Positions 27,709 through 36,493 of a stretch of 64,000 bases of DNA are shown here, piece after piece. The notes beneath the pieces were generated by a model, which was not told where the DNA came from, searched no databases, and worked only from the letters and a program-made list of their open reading frames with translations. The stretch is from Deferribacteraceae bacterium V6Fe1 (lineage in GTDB: Bacteria > Chrysiogenota > Deferribacteres > Deferribacterales > Deferrivibrionaceae): the NCBI GenBank assembly GCA_022813675.1, contig CP063375.1, positions 694,001 to 758,000 of the forward strand. The letters run 5' to 3'. Position 1 is the first letter of the stretch, and each line of letters starts with the position of its first letter. Both the position numbers and the translations under genes were made by a program.

Positions 27709-28176
27709 TTGAGTAATATAGTTGTTTTCGGAGCTGGAAATATACTTTTGTCAGATGAAGGATTTGGAGTCCATTTTGCAAAATATTTTGAGGATAAATA
27801 TAGTTTGCCTGAAAATGTCAGTATTTTTGATGCAGGGACTCTTGGAATTATGGCAATGCATATCATTGAAGAAGCAGATTATCTTTACATAGTTGATGTG
27901 ATTAGTGTCAAAGGGAATCCGGGAGACATATTTATATATGACAAAGAAGATATTATGCTAAACAGGATTCCAACCAAAATGTCTCCTCATCAGATAGGCG
28001 TACAAGAGGTCATGCTATTAAGTGACATAAGGGGTAAATTGCCAAAAGTTGTTAAATTGTTTGGGATAATACCTGAAAGTTTTGAGCCTGGCACATCTTT
28101 ATCTAAAAACTTGGAAGAAAAACTACCAAAGCTCGCAGATATGATTTTGTCAGAAATTAAGAGTATAAGTTATTAA
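27709..28176 (+). CDS. hybD: Hydrogenase maturation protease HybD
   Basis: Endopeptidase that removes the C-terminal tail of HybC once nickel is inserted. The 155-aa protein shows the nickel-sensing residues of the family: Glu in LSDEGFGVH, Asp in FDAGTLG and His in SPHQIG. It starts with TTG behind AAGGGGTG. The order hybO-A-B-C-D equals that of E. coli. The general Hyp maturation genes are not in this window. Confidence 0.93.
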   Translation: MSNIVVFGAGNILLSDEGFGVHFAKYFEDKYSLPENVSIFDAGTLGIMAMHIIEEADYLYIVDVISVKGNPGDIFIYDKEDIMLNRIPTKMSPHQIGVQEVMLLSDIRGKLPKVVKLFGIIPESFEPGTSLSKNLEEKLPKLADMILSEIKSISY

Positions 28177-28207
28177 AGATAAATCTCAAATTGCTTAACA
28201 AGAAAGA

Positions 28208-28338
28208 TTAGTCTTTATCATTTTTGGTATTCCGATCGTAATTTGCAGCAATTAATTGTGCATCGGTGGGGGAGTCATTTTTTTTATTTTTTCAACATCT
28301 ACAAATTCAAAACAATCATTGCACCAATAAATTCTCAT
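28208..28338 (-). CDS. Small CxxC protein, readable only with a -1 frameshift
   Basis: An ATG at 28338 opens a 28-codon frame starting MRIYWCNDCFEFVDVEKIKK with a CxxC pair. At an A7 heptamer in the A_AAA_AAA phase, a -1 slip would continue as NDSPTDAQLIAANYDRN and stop at 28208, giving 43 aa. The extended reading looks more protein-like than the zero-frame end (MTPPPMHN). It follows the AEC gene closely. It could be a frameshifted gene, a slippage product or chance; I recognise no family. Confidence 0.35.
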
Positions 28339-28351
28339 AGCAGGATTACCT

Positions 28352-29257
28352 TTAGGCAATTAGCTTGATTAAAAGTGTTAGAGTTATTCCTGAAAAGATT
28401 GTAGTAAAAAATATTATTGCAGCAATCAGATCAGGACTACGATTAAACTTAATTGCATACATCAATGGTAAAATAGCCGATGGTCCTGAAGTCTGAATAA
28501 GTGCCACTTTTGCCTCAAGACCGGTTATATCAATGGCTTTGAGTGCGAAAAAGCTAATTAGGGGTGAAAGGGCAAGTCTGCATAATACCGCAATAAATAT
28601 TATTGACAGGTAACTTCCTTGAAATTTTATATTTGCAAGTTGCAAACCAAGTATAAAAATTAGCAGAGGTATTGCGGCCTGGGACAAAAGTGAAAGCCCT
28701 TTGTTGATGCTTCCGGGCAGAGTTACTCCAAAATAAGAAAAAATCATCCCTATTATAAAAGCGTGAAAGAGCGGTATGGAAAAAACATCTTTTAATATGT
28801 CAAATATTTTGGATTTTCCGCTGCTTAAATAAATCGCGACGGTGCTTAGCGAAATATTGAAGGTTATAAAATAGATAACAGAGTATGTTACAGCTTCCGG
28901 CCCAAAAGTAAAATATATCAATGGCAGCCCAAAGTTGCCTACATTTACCATTGAGATTGATAAGGCAAAGGGGGTTTTTGTGTTTTCGGGGAATTTAAAG
29001 ATTTTCGCTATAATGTATCCCAACAGGATTAGCGATGCAGTTAAGATGCTCATAAAAATGAATGGTTTTGCAAGCTGGTCAAGAGTAATTTTGTGCTTTG
29101 TAAGAGATTCAAAAACAAATATGGGGGCAAAAATTGTCAATGTCATATCTGTTATCTGTTTTATATTTGGATTGAAGTTTTTATTATAAAAGAATGCTAC
29201 CCCAATAATCAAAAAAAGGGGGAGTAAAGATTCGCTAAATATTATAAAAAATTCCAT
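28352..29257 (-). CDS. AEC-family transporter (auxin efflux carrier fold)
   Basis: Inner-membrane secondary carrier of 301 aa with about ten hydrophobic helices in two five-helix halves. The N-terminal ITDMTLTIFAPIFVFESL and the middle SMVNVGNFGLPL segment are typical of the family, which exports or imports small organic acids such as malate. The substrate cannot be read from the sequence. It has a GAGG ribosome-binding site and lies 2 bp after xerC, so it is probably the last full gene of the leftward operon. Confidence 0.9.
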   Translation of the reverse strand: MEFFIIFSESLLPLFLIIGVAFFYNKNFNPNIKQITDMTLTIFAPIFVFESLTKHKITLDQLAKPFIFMSILTASLILLGYIIAKIFKFPENTKTPFALSISMVNVGNFGLPLIYFTFGPEAVTYSVIYFITFNISLSTVAIYLSSGKSKIFDILKDVFSIPLFHAFIIGMIFSYFGVTLPGSINKGLSLLSQAAIPLLIFILGLQLANIKFQGSYLSIIFIAVLCRLALSPLISFFALKAIDITGLEAKVALIQTSGPSAILPLMYAIKFNRSPDLIAAIIFFTTIFSGITLTLLIKLIA

Positions 29258-29259
29258 TA

Positions 29260-30159
29260 TTATCCTCTTTTTGAGTAAGGATGAGTTATATCATATATTT
29301 TCAATATCTCTGACAAATTTAAATGGGTATATTTCTGTGTGGTGGAAAGGGATGAATGCCCTAACAGGTGCTGAATAGTTCTAAGGTCAGCCCCATTTTC
29401 CAAAAGGTGAGTGGCAAATGTATGCCTAAAATCGTGTGGGCTATAGTCACAAGGAAGACCTGCAGCTTTAAGATATTTTTCAACAATCCGTCTTACGCTT
29501 CTGTCTGTTAACCTTGTGCCTAATTTATTAATAAATAAAGCTTCAGGATTTTTTATCCCTTTTTTGGCCATCAAAATCCTTTTTTGCAGGTAATCCTGAA
29601 TCATTTCAATATGGAAATAGTCTAAGGGGAGCACCCTCTCCTTCTTCCCCTTCCCTTTTACCCGTATTCTCAGCCCGTTGAAATCTATATCATTGACATC
29701 TGTTAATACGAGCTCAGATACCCTCATCCCCGTACCGTAGAGCATTTCAAGTATGAGTGCATCGCGCAAGCCGTCCGGAGTGCTTCTGTCAGGCGTCTCA
29801 AGAAGGTTTAATATGTCGTCGATATTAAACACTTTAAACAACTTTTGATCTTTTTTTGGAAATCTTAACAGTCTAGAAGGGTTATCTTCAATAAATCCCC
29901 TTTTTACAAGAAAGCTGAAAAAAGATTTTAAGCAAGCAATTTTTCTTTCTATGGTAGATTTACTTAACCCCTTTTCGTATAGACTGTTTATAAATCCGCG
30001 AAGGGTAAAGTATGATATGTCGCTTATTTCTCTATCGTCTTTGATAAAAGACATTAAGTCGTTGATATCATTCAGGTATGATTTGAGAGTATGCTGACTG
30101 TATCCTTTTTCAACTTGCAGAAAGATTGTAAATTTTGATATAGCCTCTTCCGCTTTCAT
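29260..30159 (-). CDS. xerC: Tyrosine recombinase XerC
   Basis: Site-specific recombinase that, with XerD, resolves chromosome dimers at dif. The 299-aa protein has the N-terminal SAM-like core-binding domain and the catalytic domain with Arg in GTGMRVSEL, HDFRHTFATHLL, the LGHSS histidine and Tyr in TQKYTH. The order topA-trmFO-xerC is a widespread arrangement, which supports XerC over XerD. It overlaps trmFO by 4 bp (ATGA). Confidence 0.92.
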   Translation of the reverse strand: MKAEEAISKFTIFLQVEKGYSQHTLKSYLNDINDLMSFIKDDREISDISYFTLRGFINSLYEKGLSKSTIERKIACLKSFFSFLVKRGFIEDNPSRLLRFPKKDQKLFKVFNIDDILNLLETPDRSTPDGLRDALILEMLYGTGMRVSELVLTDVNDIDFNGLRIRVKGKGKKERVLPLDYFHIEMIQDYLQKRILMAKKGIKNPEALFINKLGTRLTDRSVRRIVEKYLKAAGLPCDYSPHDFRHTFATHLLENGADLRTIQHLLGHSSLSTTQKYTHLNLSEILKIYDITHPYSKRG

Positions 30160-31478
30160 AAGTTTATAGATTTTATATAAATATCTAAATCTTCAAGAGA
30201 TCTGTTGCTCATCAGGACTTTTTTAAGCTTTTTATCTTTTACCCTTTTGTCAAGTGGGGGGAGCATTCCAAAATGAAAGTTACTCGGCGAAAAATCCCCT
30301 TTTGACTCAGTGCTGACATATTCACCTAAAGACCTTAGAGCTGAAGTCTTTGGAAAGTTTAATTCCTGCTGACGAGAAAAAGATAAAAATAGGTCTAAAG
30401 CGGCTGTCAATCCGCTTGCAATAGATTCCACATAACCCTCGACTCCGCTTAATTGACCTGCGATATACAAGTTGGGCAATTCCTTATATTTATAATTATG
30501 ATTAAGTTTTCCTGGGCTTTTGACATAAGTATTTCTGTGAATTGAGCCAAATCTTAAAAACTCCGCATTTTCAAGGCCCGGAATTAATCTGAAAACCCTT
30601 TTTTGCTCACCTATTTTCATTTTTGTTTGAAATCCTACTATATTATACGCTGTCCCTTCATTATTTTCTTTTCTTAGCTGAACAACGGCGTAATATTCTT
30701 CATTTGTTTCAGGATGTCTTAATCCCACAGGCCGCATAGGTCCAAAGGTCAAAGTTTTTTCACCCCTTGAAGCCATCTCTTCAATAGGCATACACCTTTC
30801 AAAAACAGCTCCCCTTTCAAAATCTTTAAATTCGACCTTATCTGCGTTTATCAGTTCATTATAAAAAGTCTGAAACTCTTCTTTGGTCATAGGACAGTTT
30901 AGATAATCGGCTTCCCCTTTGTCATAGCGGCTCTTAAAAAAACATTTGTCATAATTTATGCTTTCAGCGTCTATGATAGGAGAAATTGCATCATAGAAAA
31001 ATAGTCCGTCACCAAACAATTTAGTTAAGAAATTTGTCATTTTAGATGATGTCAAAGGCCCTGTGGCTATAATTGTAGGTATGCCAAAATCAATCTCACT
31101 CAGCTCTTCCCTTATAAGCTCGATATTTTCATTGTTTGTGATTGCCTCAGTGACCGATTGGGCAAAGAGATTTCTGTCAACGGATAGTGCTCCTCCGGAC
31201 GGGACTCTGGTATTAAGCGCAATGTTTATAAGCGGGCTGTTAAGCCTTAAAAGCTCTGCTTTCAAAAGTCCGTTAGCGGTATCAAGGGATTCCGATTTCA
31301 GAGAATTGGAGCAGACCAATTCTCCTAAAAGGTCAGTTTCATGTGCTTCCGTATTTTTATGAGGCCTCATTTCATAAAGTCTTACTCTAAAAGATTTAGA
31401 AGCAAGAAAGAGTGCAGCCTCACTCCCTGCAAGACCGCCCCCCACTATAACAACATCAGGATTTTGGAATGATTTCAT
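30156..31478 (-). CDS. trmFO: Methylenetetrahydrofolate-tRNA-(uracil-5)-methyltransferase TrmFO
   Basis: Folate- and FAD-dependent enzyme that makes ribothymidine at tRNA position 54. The N-terminal FAD motif is VVIVGGGLAGSEAALFLAS. The catalytic cysteines lie in ELVCSNSLKSES and YLNCPMTKEEF. Start set at ATG 31478 (440 aa, the usual size), overlapping the topA end by 23 bp; longer in-frame starts back to 31550 lie deeper in topA and precede the FAD motif by too much. Confidence 0.94.
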   Translation of the reverse strand: MKSFQNPDVVIVGGGLAGSEAALFLASKSFRVRLYEMRPHKNTEAHETDLLGELVCSNSLKSESLDTANGLLKAELLRLNSPLINIALNTRVPSGGALSVDRNLFAQSVTEAITNNENIELIREELSEIDFGIPTIIATGPLTSSKMTNFLTKLFGDGLFFYDAISPIIDAESINYDKCFFKSRYDKGEADYLNCPMTKEEFQTFYNELINADKVEFKDFERGAVFERCMPIEEMASRGEKTLTFGPMRPVGLRHPETNEEYYAVVQLRKENNEGTAYNIVGFQTKMKIGEQKRVFRLIPGLENAEFLRFGSIHRNTYVKSPGKLNHNYKYKELPNLYIAGQLSGVEGYVESIASGLTAALDLFLSFSRQQELNFPKTSALRSLGEYVSTESKGDFSPSNFHFGMLPPLDKRVKDKKLKKVLMSNRSLEDLDIYIKSINL

Positions 31479-33801
31479 TGTCATCTGTTTTAATGGCAGA
31501 CTTTGTATTTTTGCATTCGGGATATTTACTGCAGGCAAAAAACATTCCACGCCTGCTTTTTTTCAAAACCATTTCAGAGCCACACTTTTCACAATTAAAC
31601 TTGGCCACTTTAATAATCTGAACTTTCAATTTCCCGTCATTGTCTACCGAAATACTTGAGGTAAATTTACAGTCAGGGTAATTTGAACAGCCTGCAAACA
31701 TGCCGTTTCTTCCCGACTTAACAACAAGATTGCTCCCGCATTCAGGGCATTTGTCGTCTAATTTATCATCTTTGTTTAAAAGGATAAACCCGCCATCAGG
31801 CTTTCTTATAAAGCTTTTGATATTCTTGCACTCGGGATATCCAGAGCAAGCCAAAATCTCGCCAAATCTACTTTTTTTAAATACCATCGGTTTATCACAT
31901 TTGTCGCATTTAAGTCCCGAGTCTTCATGTGGAGCAGCTTCCACAAGCTCAATTTTACCGTTTTCAAGTCTCTTATAATTTGAAGTAAAGTCACAGTCCG
32001 GATATTTCTGACAAGCGACAAAAGGACCGTTTTTCCCATATTTTATGACAAGTTCAGATGCACATTTAGGACATTTGATATCTTTTAAAACCAAATTCAT
32101 CTTCAAATGCTTAGTAGCATCTTCAAGCTCAGGGGCAAACTTGTTATAGAATTCTTTGAGGGCATCTTTCCAATCAAGCTTCCCTTCCTCTATTTCGTCA
32201 AGTTCACTTTCCATTTTGGCGGTAAAGTTGACCTCAAAAATATCGTTGAAGTTGCTCACCAAAAGACTATTTACTATTCTTCCAAGCTCAGTAGGATATA
32301 GCTTCTTTTGTTCGTTTTCTACATATTTTCTATCCAGCAAAGTAGAAATTATTGAAGCGTAAGTACTTGGTCTGCCAATACCTTTTTGCTCGAGGGTTTT
32401 GACGAGAGACGCTTCCGAGTATCTGGGTGGAGGACTGGTAAATTGCTGCTTGGTTTCGTATTTATTTGTAGTAAGTTTGTCATTGTCGTTAATATCGTAG
32501 AAAAGGTTTTCCTCTTCGTTCCCATTTTCCTCTGCTGACTCTGTGTACACCTTTGTGTAACCTGCAAATTTCAAAATTTTTCCAGAAGCCTTAAATTCAT
32601 AATCCCCAACTTTTATAAATATACTTGTTGAGTAAAACTCTGCATCTGCCATCTGGCTGGCTATAAATCTTTGCCAAATTAGATTATACAGTTTGTATTG
32701 GTCGGCATTTAGATATTTTTTTAAATCTTCGGGATTTCTCAATGGGTCGGTCGGCCTTATAGCCTCGTGGGCATCCTGTATTTTTGTTTTAGACTGAGAG
32801 GCTTTTTTAGGTTTCCCCACAAACTCTTTGCCGAAGTTTTGTTCAATGTATTTATGAGCTGCGTCTACCGATTCTTGTGAGACCCTTGTAGAATCTGTAC
32901 GCATGTAAGTAATAAGTCCAACCGGTCCTTCTTTTGGTAAGTCGATACCTTCATAAAGTTGCTGGGCAACCATCATTGTCTTTTTCGCAGAAAAGCCAAG
33001 CTTTCTGATTGCCTCTTGCTGCAGTTTAGAGGTTATGAATGGGAGCGGTGCTGCAGACTTTACAACCTTTTTGTCAATCCTATCTATTTCAGGTTCGGAT
33101 TTATTTAGGTCGGACAAGACATTGTCACATTCATTTTTGTTTTTTATCTCAAAAGGTTTACCGTTTTTCTTTTCAAGTCTTGCCTTTATTTCAGTTTTAT
33201 TGGAATTAAAAAATCCGGTAACAATCCAATACTCTTTCGGGACAAATTTTTCAATTTCCTCTTCCCTTTCACATATAAGCCTCAGGGCAACCGACTGAAC
33301 CCTTCCCGCCGAAAGACCGTATTTAAGAGGCTTCCATAGAAGCGGGCTAACCATATAGCCTACTAATCTGTCAAGAATCCTTCTCGATTGTTGGGCATTT
33401 ACTCTGTTTATATTTATCTGGCTGGGGTTTGAGATACCTTCGGCAATACCTTTCTTGGTGATTTCATTAAATTGAATACGATATATATCTTTGGCTTTTT
33501 TCTTTATCTCTTCGCTGATATGCCAAGCTATAGCCTCCCCTTCTCTGTCAGGGTCGGGAGCAAGATATACTTTTTCGGCATTTTCTGCCTCTTTTTTCAA
33601 CTGATCGATAATCTTTTTCTTCCCTTTGATAATCTTATATTGGGGAGTAAAATCTTTTTCTATATCTACACCTAACTCTTTGTCAGGCAGATCTTTTACA
33701 TGACCGACACTGGCAAGGACTTTATAGTTTTTGCCAAGATATTTCTCTATGGTGCGTGCCTTTGCAGGCGATTCTACGATTACCAAGTTGTATTTAGACA
33801 T
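31456..33801 (-). CDS. topA: DNA topoisomerase I
   Basis: Type IA topoisomerase that relaxes negative supercoils, 781 aa. The TOPRIM domain is at the N-terminus (VIVESPAKARTIEKYLG, then DPDREGEAIAWH). The active-site tyrosine is in LITYMRTDSTR. Four C-terminal zinc ribbons (CPKC/C, CDKC/C, CPEC/C, CEKC/C) end the protein, a normal number for long TopA forms. It follows smg closely, in an operon that also holds dprA. Confidence 0.97.
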   Translation of the reverse strand: MSKYNLVIVESPAKARTIEKYLGKNYKVLASVGHVKDLPDKELGVDIEKDFTPQYKIIKGKKKIIDQLKKEAENAEKVYLAPDPDREGEAIAWHISEEIKKKAKDIYRIQFNEITKKGIAEGISNPSQININRVNAQQSRRILDRLVGYMVSPLLWKPLKYGLSAGRVQSVALRLICEREEEIEKFVPKEYWIVTGFFNSNKTEIKARLEKKNGKPFEIKNKNECDNVLSDLNKSEPEIDRIDKKVVKSAAPLPFITSKLQQEAIRKLGFSAKKTMMVAQQLYEGIDLPKEGPVGLITYMRTDSTRVSQESVDAAHKYIEQNFGKEFVGKPKKASQSKTKIQDAHEAIRPTDPLRNPEDLKKYLNADQYKLYNLIWQRFIASQMADAEFYSTSIFIKVGDYEFKASGKILKFAGYTKVYTESAEENGNEEENLFYDINDNDKLTTNKYETKQQFTSPPPRYSEASLVKTLEQKGIGRPSTYASIISTLLDRKYVENEQKKLYPTELGRIVNSLLVSNFNDIFEVNFTAKMESELDEIEEGKLDWKDALKEFYNKFAPELEDATKHLKMNLVLKDIKCPKCASELVIKYGKNGPFVACQKYPDCDFTSNYKRLENGKIELVEAAPHEDSGLKCDKCDKPMVFKKSRFGEILACSGYPECKNIKSFIRKPDGGFILLNKDDKLDDKCPECGSNLVVKSGRNGMFAGCSNYPDCKFTSSISVDNDGKLKVQIIKVAKFNCEKCGSEMVLKKSRRGMFFACSKYPECKNTKSAIKTDDNEIIPKS

Positions 33802-33818
33802 TGAAAAACCTCAGATAG

Positions 33819-34235
33819 TTAATTGGTGAGATCCTTTTCTTCTTTCAACTCTTGCCTTAATAAGGATTTTTTTTCAAGAAGTGTGTATAAAATTATTTGT
33901 TTTACATTTTCAGCATCTATTTTTGATGTATCTGCATCCATCGCCTTCTCTATAACCTCTTCCATAGAAACAAAATCCAAGAAGCCCGTAAGCATAAGCT
34001 TTTGAAGATAGAGCATCGCGTCTTGAGTAAGTTTATTCCTTTCAGAAGCACAAAAATGCCTAATAATCGGCATCCCTTCAAATGAATTAAAATCCAGCAT
34101 GGACAGGGTCTGTCTGATTTCGTAGTCATCAAACCCGGTATTGTATAAGAAATCAGCGATATCTTGTTCATTTACAAATGTATTTGAATCGATAAAGTCC
34201 ATTATCAAATTTAAAGCAATAACTATTTTATCCAT
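33819..34235 (-). CDS. smg: Smg/DUF494 family protein
   Basis: Small helical cytoplasmic protein of 138 aa with the family pattern (LNLIMDFIDSNTF, then LYNTGFDDYEIRQTL, then KLTQDAMLYLQKL). Smg proteins are typically encoded next to dprA and topA, as here. Their molecular role is not settled. A GGAG site precedes the ATG. Confidence 0.88.
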   Translation of the reverse strand: MDKIVIALNLIMDFIDSNTFVNEQDIADFLYNTGFDDYEIRQTLSMLDFNSFEGMPIIRHFCASERNKLTQDAMLYLQKLMLTGFLDFVSMEEVIEKAMDADTSKIDAENVKQIILYTLLEKKSLLRQELKEEKDLTN

Positions 34236-34262
34236 CTTGTCTCCATTTTTATCCTAAGAGAA

Positions 34263-35372
34263 TTAGTATATATAATATTTTCCGTCAAGCCCTCTTTTTA
34301 TGAGATTATTAAGTTCGAGCTCTGTCAAACAGGTCATCAGTTCCATAAAATCCATGTTTACTTTCAACATCAGTTCATTAGATGTAAGAGGTTGCTCTGC
34401 TATCAAGTCGAATACGGGCCTGGTTTTATCAGTCAGCTCTATAATATTGCCTTGCTCTTTTTTGTCAATTACTTTTAAGCTTTTTAACAGTTGTGGGGTA
34501 TTTTCTATTATATCCAGATAATTTTCCACGAGAATTGCACCATTTTTTATAAGAAAGTTGGTGGCAGAGTTTATTGAATCCGGAAATGTCGGGATTGCAT
34601 AAAGCTCCCTGTTTTGCTCCAAGGCAAGCTTGGCAGTGATGAGTGAGCCACTTTTTTTGGAGGCTTCAACCACAAGTGTCCCAAGAGACAGACCGCTTAT
34701 TATTCTGTTTCTTTGAGGAAAATTGTACCAATTTGGCGGTTCGGTCAGCCAATATTCAGAAACTATTACACCATTTTCGAGGATTTTTTTCAGATATCTT
34801 TTGTTTGTGGCAGGATAAACTGTCAACAGGCCGCAGCCAAATACGGCGGTTGTGCTCCCTTTTTCAGAGGCCCCGATATGTGCACTTATATCAACGCCTG
34901 CTGCAAATCCACTTACAATGTTTATCCCTGTTTCTGCCAAGTCGCATGCTATCTTTGCAGCAATCTTTTTGGCTCTTTCTGATGATTTTCTGGCACCGAC
35001 GATGGCTATTTTTGGCCTTTTAAGACAATCGAGTTTGCCGTATGCAAAAAGCACCGGTGGTGGGTCATAAATATTTCTTAATTCCTCAGGGTAATCTTCG
35101 TCTTCCAAAACAAGCACAGTGACATTATGCTTTTTAATAAGCCTAAGCTGCTCTTCTACAAAATCATCTTTCAAATGATTAATATTTACAATTTCTTTTG
35201 CGATGTTTTCTTTTATACCGATACTTACAAGCTCATCTATTTTAATGTTGAATATTTTTTCAATGCTACCAAAGGTATCTACAATTGAAAGGATATTTTT
35301 TGGAGAAACCCCTTTTATCCGTTTGAGTTTTAAATAATTGCTTATGACCTGAAAGTCTATGTTACACCTCAA
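34263..35372 (-). CDS. dprA: DNA processing protein DprA
   Basis: Loads RecA on incoming single-stranded DNA. The N-terminal helix-hairpin-helix (KLKRIKGVSPKN) is followed by the Rossmann-like DNA-binding domain (VGARKSSERAKK, SGFAAGVDISAH, GCGLLTVYP, SLGTLVVEASKKSGSLITA) and a C-terminal winged helix. The length (369 aa) is normal. The frame opens at TTG 35372 without a good ribosome-binding site; a GAGG lies so that an ATA four codons further is better spaced, so the true start is uncertain by a few codons. Confidence 0.95.
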   Translation of the reverse strand: MRCNIDFQVISNYLKLKRIKGVSPKNILSIVDTFGSIEKIFNIKIDELVSIGIKENIAKEIVNINHLKDDFVEEQLRLIKKHNVTVLVLEDEDYPEELRNIYDPPPVLFAYGKLDCLKRPKIAIVGARKSSERAKKIAAKIACDLAETGINIVSGFAAGVDISAHIGASEKGSTTAVFGCGLLTVYPATNKRYLKKILENGVIVSEYWLTEPPNWYNFPQRNRIISGLSLGTLVVEASKKSGSLITAKLALEQNRELYAIPTFPDSINSATNFLIKNGAILVENYLDIIENTPQLLKSLKVIDKKEQGNIIELTDKTRPVFDLIAEQPLTSNELMLKVNMDFMELMTCLTELELNNLIKRGLDGKYYIY

Positions 35373-35374
35373 AA

Positions 35375-36493
35375 TTAAAATGTCAGAATTTTAATCCACA
35401 TATATATCGCATCAAATAGAGGCTCTATTGGAACACAAAAATCTTTATTGTGAATAGGGATAATTTTATCGTTTGTTCTGGTGCCAAATTTTATAAATAG
35501 GGATGGGGCAAGTTTACCATAAAAGCAGAAATCTTCTCCCCCCATTGACAAATGGGGATTTCTTATAAATCTGAATTTTTCCCCTTTTAAAATTGATTTT
35601 AATTTTTGAGAAACTTTTTCATCATTTAATACGGGATAAGTTCCTTTGTCTATGTTGATTGTACTGCTTGTACCGAAGGACTGATCAATGCCACTTAAAA
35701 TATGTTTAAGTTTTGTTTCAATAAGTCTACTGTTTTCTTCTTCAAGAAACCTGAAAGTCCCTTTGATAGTAACCGATTCCGGAATGATATTATGTGCACT
35801 ACCCCCTGTAATGGAGCCGAAAGTTACAACGGCACTTTTTAAAGGGTCTACCATTCTTGATACAATAGCTTGAGCAGTTTGAATAAAGTTTGCCGATGCC
35901 ACTATCGGGTCTGCTCCCAAATGCGGATAAGCGGCATGTGTGCTCTTCCCTGACATGGTGATGCTAAAATGCCTTGCTCCCGCCATCACAGCCCCTTTTT
36001 CCACGTAAATTTCCCCGACATAAAGCTCCGGGTCCACATGAAGTCCGTAAATTTCGGTCACATTTTTCATCCCGCCATTTTTTATGATAAATTCTGCACC
36101 GCTCACCCTCTCTTCTGCCGGTTGAAATATAAACCTAAAGTTTGAGTTTAGCTGTAAATTTTCCCTTACAATTATTTTGATAGTTTCAAGGAGGGCTGCA
36201 GCATGAAAATGGTGGCCGCATAGATGTCGGTAAATAGTTTTTTCGTCATTATATGGCAGAGCATCGATATCAGCTCTAATAGCCACCGTGCTATCTTTGT
36301 TAAAATCCAATGTTCCAAAGCAGCCTGTACTAAGATTTGTAAAATTGCTAATACCTGTTTTGCTTAGCTCATCGATGATGAATTGTGTGGTTTTAAACTC
36401 CTGAAAAGATGGCTCAGCAAGAGCTTCAAGAGTCGTAAAAGATTTTATTATCTCAGGCTTGTATTTTTCAATAATTTGGTAAATATTTGTCAT
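35375..36493 (-). CDS. M20-family amidohydrolase (hippurate hydrolase/YxeP-like)
   Basis: Zinc or manganese peptidase/amidohydrolase of 372 aa that hydrolyses N-acyl amino acids or similar amides. It has the metal-site aspartate in RADIDALP, Cys and His in HLCGHHFHAA, the glutamate pair in PAEERVSGA, GLHVDPE and GGEDFCFYG. The usual CGHDGH reads CGHHFH here. The exact substrate is unknown. It overlaps the M24 peptidase gene by 4 bp, so the two are probably translated together. Confidence 0.9.
   Translation of the reverse strand: MTNIYQIIEKYKPEIIKSFTTLEALAEPSFQEFKTTQFIIDELSKTGISNFTNLSTGCFGTLDFNKDSTVAIRADIDALPYNDEKTIYRHLCGHHFHAAALLETIKIIVRENLQLNSNFRFIFQPAEERVSGAEFIIKNGGMKNVTEIYGLHVDPELYVGEIYVEKGAVMAGARHFSITMSGKSTHAAYPHLGADPIVASANFIQTAQAIVSRMVDPLKSAVVTFGSITGGSAHNIIPESVTIKGTFRFLEEENSRLIETKLKHILSGIDQSFGTSSTINIDKGTYPVLNDEKVSQKLKSILKGEKFRFIRNPHLSMGGEDFCFYGKLAPSLFIKFGTRTNDKIIPIHNKDFCVPIEPLFDAIYMWIKILTF

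Noticed and set aside
29260-30159. Recombinase of a mobile element
   Set aside because: It sits in the conserved topA-trmFO-xerC order and has the size of housekeeping XerC, so it is chromosomal.
35360-35362. ATA as the certain start of dprA
   Set aside because: Spacing from GAGG is better than for TTG 35372, but ATA starts are very rare and nothing else supports it; left as an uncertainty in the dprA entry.
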